Shown in pieces: positions 55,406-63,361 of a stretch of DNA of 64,000 bases. The stretch is taken from assembly GCA_021323675.1 (NCBI GenBank), contig JAJPKP010000071.1:1-64000 (forward strand), given 5' to 3'. Made by a program: the position numbers and the translations under genes. Source of the DNA: Pseudomonadota bacterium. GTDB taxonomy: Bacteria; Desulfobacterota; Binatia; Binatales; Binataceae. The notes below the pieces were generated by a model. That model saw only the letters and a program-made list of their open reading frames with translations. It was not told where the DNA came from and made no database searches. Numbering within the stretch: position 1 is the first letter of the stretch; each line of letters starts with the position of its first letter.

Positions 55406-56362
55406 ATGAAACCTCGACCGATCGATCCCTCGCGTGCGCGCACGCGCTCGCTTGCTTCGCTTTCGCGGATGGTGAATCAGAAGCAGTTTGCGGCGCCGGT
55501 TGCCGCGGGCGCTTCGATGCGCCGGTTTATCGAGGCGCTGCCCGATGCGCTTGCGGCGCGTGATCTCCGCCTGCTCGCGCGCGCGATCGCATCGGCCCAT
55601 CGCGCGGGCCGCACCATCCTCCTGATGTCCGGGGCGCATCCGATCAAAGTTGGCCTGAGCCCCGTCATCTGCCGCCTGATGCGCGACGGAATTCTGAGCG
55701 CGATTGCGACCAACGGCGCCGCGATCATCCATGACTACGAACTCGCGTTCGCGGGCCGCACCTCCGAAGATGTCGGCGCGGGGCTTGCCGATGGCAGCTT
55801 CGGGATGGCGGAGGAGACGGGCGCGTTTCTGAATCGCGCGGCGCGGATGGCCGCCAACGAGAACAAGGGGCTGGGCGAGGTGGTAGGCCGCGAGATCGAG
55901 CGCGCGCGACTCAAGTTCCGCAAGGTCAGCATCTTCGCCACCGCGTATCGACTCGGGATGGCGGCGACGGTGCACGTCGCGATCGGCGCCGACATCATCC
56001 ATATGCATCCCGCGGCCGATGGCGGCGCGATCGGCGCGGCGACCATGAATGATTTCCATCGGCTGGCCGCGGTCGCGGGATCGTTGTCGCGCGGGGTGGT
56101 CGTCAATCTCGGCTCGGCGGTGGTGATGCCGGAAGTGTTCCTGAAGGCGCTGAATCTGGCGCGCAACCTGGGCCGCAATGCGCGCAACTTCACCGCCGCC
56201 GACATGGACTTTATTCGCCAGTATCGATCGCGCCGCAACGTGGTCGAACGTCCGACCGAAACCGGCGGCGCGCGTATCCTGCTGACCGGGCATCATGAGC
56301 TGATGTTCCCGCTGCTGGTGGCGGCGGTGCGCGAGGAACTGGCCCACCCGAAACGGAAGTGA
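55406..56362 (+). CDS. Deoxyhypusine synthase-like protein lacking the catalytic Lys
   Basis: 318 residues from the ATG at 55406. It resembles the DHS fold: LLMSGAHPIKVGLSPVI and AIATNGAAIIHDYELAFAGR early, then RTSEDVGAGLADGSFGMAEET, GVVVNLGSAVVMPEVFLKAL, and a C-terminal ILLTGHHELMFPLLVAAVREE. In true deoxyhypusine synthases the VVK-H motif carries the catalytic Lys; here the segment is SAVVMPEV, with no Lys. It therefore probably does something else, perhaps NAD-dependent chemistry. It is translationally coupled (GTGA overlap) with the SAM hydroxide adenosyltransferase. Confidence 0.72.
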   Translation: MKPRPIDPSRARTRSLASLSRMVNQKQFAAPVAAGASMRRFIEALPDALAARDLRLLARAIASAHRAGRTILLMSGAHPIKVGLSPVICRLMRDGILSAIATNGAAIIHDYELAFAGRTSEDVGAGLADGSFGMAEETGAFLNRAARMAANENKGLGEVVGREIERARLKFRKVSIFATAYRLGMAATVHVAIGADIIHMHPAADGGAIGAATMNDFHRLAAVAGSLSRGVVVNLGSAVVMPEVFLKALNLARNLGRNARNFTAADMDFIRQYRSRRNVVERPTETGGARILLTGHHELMFPLLVAAVREELAHPKRK

Positions 56363-57183
56363 CCACCCGATCGAAGCATCCCGCGGCGCCGATCGCGCTG
56401 CTCACCGATTTCGGCCATCGCGACCATTACGCGGGAGTGATGAAAGGCGTGATCGCGAAGATTGCGCCGGATGCGCCGATAATCGACATAACGCACGGCA
56501 TCCCGCCGCAGTCGGTGGTCGCGGGCGCGATCGCGTTGCGCGAGAGCTGGCGATTTTTCCCGCGCCGGACCGTGTTCCTGGCGGTGGTCGATCCGGGGGT
56601 CGGCACGGTGCGGCTGCCGATCGCGATCGAAACGCGCGCGGGGGCGCGTTTCGTGGGACCGGACAACGGGCTTCTGGCATTGGCGGCGGAGGATGCGGGA
56701 ATCAGGAGGGTGGTGGTGCTCGAGTCGGAGCGCCATCGGATGCCTCAGGCGAGCACGACCTTCCACGGCCGCGACATCTTCGCTCCCGCCGCCGCGTATC
56801 TTGCGAGCGGGACGCGGATGGGCGAGCTGGGTCCGGCGCTGGCGCGAATCGAGCCGCTGGACCTGCCGCAGGCGGAGTTAACGGATCGCGAAATTCGCGG
56901 ACAGGTCATCTATGTGGACGGGTACGGGAACCTGGTCACGAATATCCGGCGTGACGATCTGGCTCGTCTGCCTGTTTCCTTTCCCGGCAAACAGGTTTCG
57001 GTTAGGATCGAAAAACGCGCGCCGGTGAAGATTTTCAATACGTATGGCGACGCTCCCTCGGGTGCCATCCTCGCGACGTTTGGCAGTTTTGAACTTCTCG
57101 AGATCGCGATGCGCAACGGGAACGCGGCTGAACGACTCGGCTGCTCGGTAGGTGCCGCCGTCATCGCGCGGGTCGCGCGCTGA
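56359..57183 (+). CDS. SAM hydroxide adenosyltransferase (DUF62 family)
   Basis: 274 residues from a GTG that overlaps the preceding stop. Motifs include LLTDFGHRDHYAGVMKG (Asp near the active site), VVDPGVGT and FVGPDNGLL, and the C-terminal domain with YVDGYGNLVTNI. This family hydrolyses SAM to adenosine and methionine and is related to the fluorinase/chlorinase enzymes. It is two bases from the M50 protease gene. Halide use is unlikely without the expected extra insertion, which is not seen. Confidence 0.88.
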   Translation: MTTRSKHPAAPIALLTDFGHRDHYAGVMKGVIAKIAPDAPIIDITHGIPPQSVVAGAIALRESWRFFPRRTVFLAVVDPGVGTVRLPIAIETRAGARFVGPDNGLLALAAEDAGIRRVVVLESERHRMPQASTTFHGRDIFAPAAAYLASGTRMGELGPALARIEPLDLPQAELTDREIRGQVIYVDGYGNLVTNIRRDDLARLPVSFPGKQVSVRIEKRAPVKIFNTYGDAPSGAILATFGSFELLEIAMRNGNAAERLGCSVGAAVIARVAR

Positions 57184-57185
57184 AC

Positions 57186-58283
57186 ATGGATGAAGTTGCC
57201 GCCAATCGCGAAGCGCCGGGAGTCCTGACCGAAATTCCGCGCTACGGACCCGAGGTATCGAGGACGGTCGCGCCGGTAAGATCCGGCGTTCCCGCGATCA
57301 ATGTCGCCCTGTTCCTGGTGACGCTGCTGACCACCACGATGGCGGGGGCGTATTCAGCCGGGGCGGAGCTCTCGATATTCCATCCGATCACCAGTCTGGC
57401 CGCGCTCTCGCTCGGATTTTCGTTCTCGATCCCGCTGATGGCGATTCTGCTGGCGCATGAGATGGGTCATTACCTGACCTCGCGGCGACACGGGGTCAAC
57501 TCGAGCCTGCCCTACTTCATCCCGGCCCCGTTTCCCTCGATCTTTATTATCGGGACGTTCGGCGCGTTCATCCGGATGAGAGAAACGCCAAGGACGCGGC
57601 GGATGATGTTTGATATCGGTGCGGCCGGGCCGTGGGCGGGTTTCGCGGTCGCGATACCGTGCGTGATAATCGGGCTCAAGCTCTCGCAGATCGCTCCGCT
57701 TGCATCGCAAAGCCAGGGCGTCTCGCTGGAACTGGGAAACTCGCTGATGTTCTGGGGAATCGCGCGATGGGTTCTGGGCGTGAATCCGAACCTGGTGAAC
57801 GTGACGATGCATCCGATGGCGTTTGCGGGATGGCTGGGGTTGTTCGTCACCACCCTGAACCTGCTGCCGATCGGGCAACTCGACGGCGGACACGTCGTCT
57901 ATACTCTCTTTCCGCGGGCGCATCGCACCGTCTCCGCCCTGTTCGTCGGGGTATGCGTGATGCTGGCGATCGTGCCGCTGGCGTTGGGCTACAGCTTCTG
58001 GGCGGGATGGCTGCTTTGGGCGGTGCTGGGGGTGGCGCTCGGCCTGGGCCATCCTTCGACGATGGACCGGGACACGCCGCTCGACCCGAGGCGGCGGCTT
58101 GCGGCGTGGGTTACGATCGCGCTGTTCCTGACCACGTTCGTTCCGGTTCCGGTTTCGTTGAATACGCCCGAAGCGCCGGAGAAACATGAACCGCCATCGT
58201 ACGAGGTGATGTATCATGCGCCGCGGGCGCATCCCGCTCCTGGCATCATCGACGCGATCATGATTGACGAATCGAGGAGATAG
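57186..58283 (+). CDS. M50 family site-2-type intramembrane metalloprotease
   Basis: 365 residues with about seven membrane segments. The zinc motif is HEMGH (H91, E92, H95) and the second ligand is in LLPIGQLDGGH. The N-terminal 30 residues are soluble, and the C terminus has a short disordered tail. It would cleave a membrane-bound anti-sigma or similar protein within the bilayer. It starts two bases after the SAM gene and its stop overlaps the dCMP deaminase reading frame. The substrate is unknown. Confidence 0.9.
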   Translation: MDEVAANREAPGVLTEIPRYGPEVSRTVAPVRSGVPAINVALFLVTLLTTTMAGAYSAGAELSIFHPITSLAALSLGFSFSIPLMAILLAHEMGHYLTSRRHGVNSSLPYFIPAPFPSIFIIGTFGAFIRMRETPRTRRMMFDIGAAGPWAGFAVAIPCVIIGLKLSQIAPLASQSQGVSLELGNSLMFWGIARWVLGVNPNLVNVTMHPMAFAGWLGLFVTTLNLLPIGQLDGGHVVYTLFPRAHRTVSALFVGVCVMLAIVPLALGYSFWAGWLLWAVLGVALGLGHPSTMDRDTPLDPRRRLAAWVTIALFLTTFVPVPVSLNTPEAPEKHEPPSYEVMYHAPRAHPAPGIIDAIMIDESRR

Positions 58284-58800
58284 AGCCCTGGCGAACAACA
58301 CCGCATCATCCCGGCCCGCCGGCACCAACGAGCGGCGCCGCCCATCGTGGGACCAGTACTTCATGACCATCACGCAGCAGGTGGCCGAGCGATCGACCTG
58401 CCTGCGCGCGAAGGTGGGCGCAGTGATTGTGCGCGACCGGAGCATCCTGGCAACGGGCTACAACGGGGCGCCGGCCGGGATGCCGCACTGCACGGAGGTT
58501 GGATGCCTGATCTACGAATCGCGCAATCCGGACGGAGAAATCGAGCAGAACTGCTTTCGGACGATCCATGCGGAAATCAACGCGATTACGCAGGCGGCGC
58601 GAAACGGCGCGGCGATCCGCGACGCCGACATCTATGTGACGCACACTCCCTGCATCCATTGCCTCAAGGTGCTGATCAACACCGGCATCCGCACCGTTTA
58701 CTACGGGAAGAAATACAAGCTGCACACCGTAACAGACCTGCTGAAACCCGCGAAGATAAAGCTGGTCCAGGTGCCTGAAAGTCCCGCCGATGCCCGCTGA
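58264..58800 (+). CDS. dCMP deaminase family protein
   Basis: 178 residues if started at the TTG at 58264; no ATG is suitable and a CTG at 58288, with GAGGAG eight bases upstream, is an alternative. The cytidine/dCMP deaminase motifs are TIHAEINAITQ (zinc His and catalytic Glu) and TPCIHCLK (two zinc Cys). CLRAKVGAVIVRD and ATGYNGAPAG precede them. It makes dUMP for thymidylate synthesis. Overlap with the upstream and downstream genes shows coupling. Confidence 0.9.
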   Translation: MTNRGDRALANNTASSRPAGTNERRRPSWDQYFMTITQQVAERSTCLRAKVGAVIVRDRSILATGYNGAPAGMPHCTEVGCLIYESRNPDGEIEQNCFRTIHAEINAITQAARNGAAIRDADIYVTHTPCIHCLKVLINTGIRTVYYGKKYKLHTVTDLLKPAKIKLVQVPESPADAR

Positions 58801-59278
58801 GCCCGCGAACGACACGGCCCGATGCGGCATCTGCGCGATCATCGGGCGCATCAAGGCGGGCGCCTTCGATGATTTCATCGCGGAGCTGCCGGCCAGCTAC
58901 CTGATCCTCGGCGATGCGCAGTTCTACCGGGGCTACTGCGTGATGCTCGCGAAGCGCCATGCGAGCGAGATATTCCTGATGCCCGAGGACGAGGCCCGCG
59001 CTCTGCTGGACGAGATGCGGCTGGTGGCGGAGGCAATCGCGGCGGTGACGCGGCCGTTCAAGATGAACTACGAATGCCTGGGCAACCAGGAAGCGCACGT
59101 CCATTGGCATCTGTTTCCGCGCTACGAGGATGACGACCTTCGCCGGATGCCGGTTTGGGTCAGGCCCGAGCAGGAACGGAAAACGACGCTGCCCAACGAC
59201 GATCGCATCGCGCTCATAACCAGCCTTCGCGAACAAATCCTCGCCCGAATTCCTGATGCGCGCGCGCCCGGCAAGTAG
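58790..59278 (+). CDS. HIT family protein
   Basis: 162-residue HIT-fold nucleotide hydrolase or transferase. The catalytic motif is HVHWHLFPR (His-x-His-x-His). A CxxC pair (CGIC) near residue 12 may bind zinc. The N-terminal part has ILGDAQFYRGYCVMLAKRH. It starts 11 bases inside the dCMP deaminase and overlaps the cytochrome gene by 23 bases. Typical substrates are AMP-linked nucleotides or lysines. The exact substrate is not known. Confidence 0.9.
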   Translation: MPAEPANDTARCGICAIIGRIKAGAFDDFIAELPASYLILGDAQFYRGYCVMLAKRHASEIFLMPEDEARALLDEMRLVAEAIAAVTRPFKMNYECLGNQEAHVHWHLFPRYEDDDLRRMPVWVRPEQERKTTLPNDDRIALITSLREQILARIPDARAPGK

Positions 59279-59591
59279 CAAAGCGGAATCTCGCGCGGTG
59301 ATTTTGCGCGGCGCTGCGCTCGCGTTGGTCGCGATCGCGGCCGCGGTTGCGTTCACCGCGTGCCAGCCTCGGCCTTTGCCCGAGGCGGACAGCGCGGCGG
59401 CGCGCCTTTACGTACAGCGCTGCGGAGATTGCCATCGTCCCTACGATCCGCGCTCGATGACCGCATCGATGTGGGAGACGCAGGTGACGCTGATGGACGG
59501 CAAGATGCGCGAGGCGGGAATTGCGCCGCTCACGGACGACGAACGGCGCGCGATCATGGACTACCTGACCCGCAACGCGGGCACGCAATAA
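59256..59591 (+). CDS. Mono-heme cytochrome c lipoprotein
   Basis: 111 residues. A signal segment with lipobox FTAC (C36) is followed by the heme c site CGDCH (residues 56-60). A Met that could be the distal ligand lies further on (about 66-85, several Met residues). The rest is a small helical domain ending in TDDERRAIMDYLTRN. It would sit on the outer face of the inner membrane or on the outer membrane. It overlaps the HIT gene by 23 bases. Partner oxidase or dehydrogenase is unknown. Confidence 0.88.
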   Translation: MRARPASSKAESRAVILRGAALALVAIAAAVAFTACQPRPLPEADSAAARLYVQRCGDCHRPYDPRSMTASMWETQVTLMDGKMREAGIAPLTDDERRAIMDYLTRNAGTQ

Positions 59592-59647
59592 GCCTCGCGC
59601 CACTTTTTCCGGCGGCGGATTTCGGCTATCGCTGGAGGCGGTGAGTC

Positions 59648-60259
59648 ATGGCCGAGCATCTCGAAATCATCAAGCTTTACTTCGACTACAAGAGTCCGTT
59701 CACTTACCTGGCGATGGAACCGGCGTATCGCCTCGAACAGACCCATCGCGTGCGGTTGCGCTATCTGCCGTGCGACTTCAATCCGCGCAAGGCTTACGGC
59801 GGAGAGCTGGAGGAGCGCACGGAGCGCGACTGGCGCAAGGTCCGGTATCTGTACCTCGATGCGCGCCGCCACGCGAACGAGCGCGGCATCATCATCCGCG
59901 GCCCGCAGAAGCTGTTCGATTCGCGGCTGGCGATGATGGGCGGGATGTGGGCGGATCGGCACGGCAAGTTTCGCCCCTACTCCGACCGCGTCTTCGAGCG
60001 TTTCTTCAAGCGCGAGCTCGATATCGAGGATATGTCGGCGATCGCGGGCGTGATGAATGAAGCCGGCCTCGACGTGGAGGGCTTCAGGCGCTACCTCGAA
60101 AGCGAAGGTCCGCGGGACCTTCAGGCCGCGTATGACGAAGCCGAGCGCGACGGCGCGTTCGGTGTGCCCACGTTTATCGTCGCAGGCGAGCCGTTCTGGG
60201 GAAATGATCGGGTCGCGTGGGTAGTGAAGAAACTGGACGCGATGGGACTTCGGAGGTAG
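59648..60259 (+). CDS. DsbA-family 2-hydroxychromene-2-carboxylate isomerase-like protein
   Basis: 203 residues of the thioredoxin-fold kappa-GST/DsbA branch. The N-terminal LYFDYKSPFTYLAMEPA has SPF in the place of the CxxC redox motif, so it is not a disulfide enzyme. A helical insertion covers about 60-140, and FGVPTFIVAGEPFWGNDR is diagnostic near the C terminus. Relatives isomerise aromatic degradation intermediates with glutathione. It heads a co-directional group with a hotdog thioesterase and a MaoC-like protein. Confidence 0.85.
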   Translation: MAEHLEIIKLYFDYKSPFTYLAMEPAYRLEQTHRVRLRYLPCDFNPRKAYGGELEERTERDWRKVRYLYLDARRHANERGIIIRGPQKLFDSRLAMMGGMWADRHGKFRPYSDRVFERFFKRELDIEDMSAIAGVMNEAGLDVEGFRRYLESEGPRDLQAAYDEAERDGAFGVPTFIVAGEPFWGNDRVAWVVKKLDAMGLRR

Positions 60260-60322
60260 CCGCGGCACGCGAGGGAATCCTTCGTCCTTGCATTCGCGGT
60301 CCGACAGCGGTTGTGTAAAACC

Positions 60323-60718
60323 ATGAAACCTGTACCGGTTGGGTCGAAAGGCAAGTTCGAACAGGTCGTCGAGAAGCGCCATCTGGCGAGCGAACTCGAA
60401 CCCTCGCTCGCGCAGGTGATGTCCACGCCGACGATGATCGGGATGATGGAGATGGCGGCGATGGATGCGATGGCGGGATTCCTGGACCCGGGGGAAGGCT
60501 CGGTCGGGGTCGGAATCGACGTTCAGCATGTCGCCGCGACCCCGCCGGGCCATCGCGTGCGCGCGGAGGCCGAGGTCACGAAGTGCGAAGGACGGCGGCT
60601 CGAGTTCCGCGTGCGAGCGTTCGACGAGACGGAGGAAATCGGCTCGGGAACGCATCGGCGGGCGGTGATCGATCGGAGCAAGTTCAACGAGCGGCTGAAA
60701 GCTAAAGTTAAAGTATAG
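60323..60718 (+). CDS. FlK-like hotdog thioesterase
   Basis: 131 residues from the ATG at 60323. It matches the thioesterase/fluoroacetyl-CoA hydrolase branch of the hotdog fold, with TPTMIGMMEMAAMDAMAGFL (hot-dog helix), VGVGIDVQHVAATPPGHRV and AEVTKCEGRRLEFRV. It is four bases upstream of the MaoC-like gene. Acyl-CoA hydrolysis is the likely job. Fluoroacetate use is not implied. Confidence 0.82.
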   Translation: MKPVPVGSKGKFEQVVEKRHLASELEPSLAQVMSTPTMIGMMEMAAMDAMAGFLDPGEGSVGVGIDVQHVAATPPGHRVRAEAEVTKCEGRRLEFRVRAFDETEEIGSGTHRRAVIDRSKFNERLKAKVKV

Positions 60719-60722
60719 ATTT

Positions 60723-61604
60723 ATGGCCACCATTTTCGACCATGATGAGCGATACGTCGGGCGCGACTACGGCAGCGTTTCCTACGACATCACGCCCGAA
60801 ACCGTGGCGACCTTTATCGCGGGCACCGGCGATGACAACCCGTGGTACCGCGACAAATCGCCGATAGGCGGACCTGTCGCGCCCGCCCTGATTCTTCATT
60901 CGGCGGTGTATCGAACCCTGGAATGGTACCTGCCCAACATCTACGGCAACCTGCATGCGCGCCAGGAATGGGAAGTGTTCGCGCCGGTGATGGTCGGCGA
61001 GCGGCTCACGACGCGATCGCTGATCATCGATCGGTATCTGAAGCGCGACCGCGAATACGTGGTGAATGAAGTCGTCGTGACCAACGCCGCCGGGCAGATC
61101 GTATCGCGCAGCCGAACCCATCAGAGCTTTCTCATCCCCGATCAGACCAGGAAAGATTCCTTCGTGGTGGATCGTTCGCGCGAGAAGGACAGCAAACGCA
61201 CCTTCAACGTGGGAGAGCGCGGCGGCGAGTCGGTCGAAGTCGCGATGCGCAAAATCACCGAAGAGATGTGCATGGCCTTCTCGGGCCCGGCTCGCAACTA
61301 CCACAACGACAAGCAAAAGGCGGTCGAGCTCGGGTTCCCGGAGATCGTCGTGCAGGGGATGCTCTCGGTGTGCATGGTCGCGGAGATGATGACGCGGCGG
61401 TTCGGGCTCGGCTTCTACTACGGCGGCAAGATGGACCTGCGGCTGGTCAACGTGGTCTGGGGAAACGATGTGACCGGGCCGCGCGGGCGGATTATCGAGC
61501 GGCGGCCGGAGGGCAAACGCACGCGCGCCGAAGTCGAAGTCTGGTGCGAGAAATCGGACGGCACCAAAACCATCGTGGGCAGCGCCAGCGCGCTTGAACT
61601 TTAG
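60723..61604 (+). CDS. MaoC-like double hotdog dehydratase
   Basis: 293 residues with two hotdog halves. The first (about 5-140) has YDITPETVATFIAGTGDDNPWY, a FAS1-DH/MaoC N-terminal pattern. The second (about 165-290) has VAEMMTRRFG and LVNVVWGNDVT. Such proteins hydrate enoyl-CoAs. It follows the FlK-like gene closely and could form one operon with the isomerase. The substrate is unknown; an acyl-CoA or aromatic CoA ester is likely. Confidence 0.82.
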   Translation: MATIFDHDERYVGRDYGSVSYDITPETVATFIAGTGDDNPWYRDKSPIGGPVAPALILHSAVYRTLEWYLPNIYGNLHARQEWEVFAPVMVGERLTTRSLIIDRYLKRDREYVVNEVVVTNAAGQIVSRSRTHQSFLIPDQTRKDSFVVDRSREKDSKRTFNVGERGGESVEVAMRKITEEMCMAFSGPARNYHNDKQKAVELGFPEIVVQGMLSVCMVAEMMTRRFGLGFYYGGKMDLRLVNVVWGNDVTGPRGRIIERRPEGKRTRAEVEVWCEKSDGTKTIVGSASALEL

Positions 61605-61635
61605 AAGAACCGGCGCGCGCGGCCGCGCGCTTGCC

Positions 61636-61854
61636 ATGACTCCGCTCGCTTTCGCAATCGTCGTGGCGGCGGCGCTCGGCGGATGCGCCAGCAGGTGCAA
61701 GCAGGCCCTGGTCAAATGCCGCTATGAGTGTGAGCGTTCCTACCAGCTTTGCCAGATCCAGAACATCGATAACTGGTACTGCCGCAATCAGGCGGGCAAC
61801 TGCAACGCCAAATGCGACGACGAGAACGCCGGATGCTCGTGGTGGCACTGGTGA
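61636..61854 (+). CDS. Small cysteine-rich lipoprotein
   Basis: 72 residues from the ATG at 61636. The signal peptide (about 1-15) ends in a lipobox LGGC. The mature part has about eight Cys residues in 55 positions: CASRCKQALVKC, YECERSYQLC, YCRNQAGNC, AKCDDENAGC. It would be held by several disulfides or bind metal. The last residues are Trp-rich (SWWHW). No family recognised. It sits after the MaoC gene. Confidence 0.65.
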   Translation: MTPLAFAIVVAAALGGCASRCKQALVKCRYECERSYQLCQIQNIDNWYCRNQAGNCNAKCDDENAGCSWWHW

Positions 61855-61939
61855 CCGCGGGCGCGATGCCCGCCGTCTTCGATCGCCGGCTTTTTTGACG
61901 TAGGAGGTAGTGCGGGCGGAGCCGGCACGGGGCCTTCCC

Positions 61940-63259
61940 CTATCCGGCGGTCAATGCTTCCACGTCCGCGATCTGTTTCGGGGTGGCCGCGGTGATGATC
62001 TCGTGCCCGGTCTCCGTGATGAGCACGTCGTCTTCGATCCTGATTCCGACACCGCGCAGACGCGCGGGAGCTTCGTCACAAGCCTCGTCGATATAGAGTC
62101 CCGGCTCGACGGTCAGCACCATCCCGGGTTCGAGCTTTCGCGATTCGCCTCGTATCTTGTAGAGGCCGACGTCGTGCACATCCATGCCCAGCCAGTGGCT
62201 GGTGCGATGTTTGTAGAAGCGGCGATAGCTGCCCTTTTCGATGATCTCGTCGGTGGAGCCGGTCACCAGACCGAGATCGCGCATCCCGTCCACCAGCACC
62301 CTGAGCGCGGCATCGTGAACGTCGTCGAAACGGGCATCGGGCAGCGCGCGCTCGATTCCTTTCAACTGCGCTTCGAGAACGATCGAGTAGAGATGGCGCT
62401 GCAGCTCGGAGAACTTTGCGCCGATCGGGAAGGTGCGGGTGATGTCGGAGGCGTAGAACTCGTACTCGCATCCCGCGTCGATAAGCAGCATCTCGCCCGC
62501 GCGCATCTCGCGGCGGTTTTCGATGTGATGAAGGATCGCGGCGTTCGGGCCTGACGCGACAATCGAGGGATAGCTCGGGCCGGTGGCGCCGCGGGAGCGG
62601 AACGCATAGTCCACTTCGGCCTCGATCTGCCATTCCTTCATCCCCGGGCGCGCCTTGTTCATCGCGGCCTTGTGCGCCTCGGCGGAGATGGCGGCGGCGC
62701 GGCGCATCAATTCCAATTCGAACGGGTCCTTGCGCAAACGCGCTTCGTGGAGAACCTCGCGCGGATCGACGATCGCGTAGGGACCCGATCCGATTCGCGG
62801 ACGCATCGCGCTCGACGAATGGATCAGCTTGAGCACGCGCTCATCGAGATGTTCGTTGCGCGCGAGCGGATAATGGATGCGCTCGCTTTTTTCCAGATAG
62901 CGCGGAAGGATCTTTTCGAACTCGTCGATAACGTAGGCTTTGTCGGCGCCATACTCGACCATCGCCCCTTCGATCCCTGCGCGCTTTCCGGTCCAGGTCT
63001 CGCGTTCCTTGTCGCGCGGCCGCACGAACATCACGAACTGTCCGTCGGGATGCCCGGGCGAGAAGAGCGCAATCGACTCGGGTTCTTCGAACCCGGTCAG
63101 GTAGTAGAAGTCGCTGTCCTGGCGATAGATGAATTCGACGTCGCCCGATCTGAGCGCGACCGGCGCGCTGGGGAGAATCGCGGTGGCGCCTTCGCCGATC
63201 GCCTCCAGGAACCTGGAGCGGCGTGCGCGGTAGGTTTCGGCTTTTCCGTTCAAGCCCAT
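61940..63259 (-). CDS. pepP: Xaa-Pro aminopeptidase (M24B, PepP type)
   Basis: 439 residues that remove N-terminal residues before proline. The N-terminal creatinase-like domain (about 1-170) has EFIYRQDSDFYYLTGF. The catalytic pita-bread domain carries the five metal ligands in LLIDAGCEYEFYASDITRTF (Asp pair), TSHWLGMDVHD (His), VLTVEPGLYI (Glu) and GVGIRIEDDVLIT (Glu). The start is ATG 63259. It needs Mn2+ or Co2+. It stands alone on the minus strand. Confidence 0.93.
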   Translation of the reverse strand: MGLNGKAETYRARRSRFLEAIGEGATAILPSAPVALRSGDVEFIYRQDSDFYYLTGFEEPESIALFSPGHPDGQFVMFVRPRDKERETWTGKRAGIEGAMVEYGADKAYVIDEFEKILPRYLEKSERIHYPLARNEHLDERVLKLIHSSSAMRPRIGSGPYAIVDPREVLHEARLRKDPFELELMRRAAAISAEAHKAAMNKARPGMKEWQIEAEVDYAFRSRGATGPSYPSIVASGPNAAILHHIENRREMRAGEMLLIDAGCEYEFYASDITRTFPIGAKFSELQRHLYSIVLEAQLKGIERALPDARFDDVHDAALRVLVDGMRDLGLVTGSTDEIIEKGSYRRFYKHRTSHWLGMDVHDVGLYKIRGESRKLEPGMVLTVEPGLYIDEACDEAPARLRGVGIRIEDDVLITETGHEIITAATPKQIADVEALTAG

Positions 63260-63361
63260 AGCGAGATTACGCCACGGCGCGGGCGCTCGCGCCAGTGGGC
63301 AATAGCCATCATCCGCGGCGCCTCAATCAGGCACGGGAGATTTTCGCCCGGTCGAGGTCCC

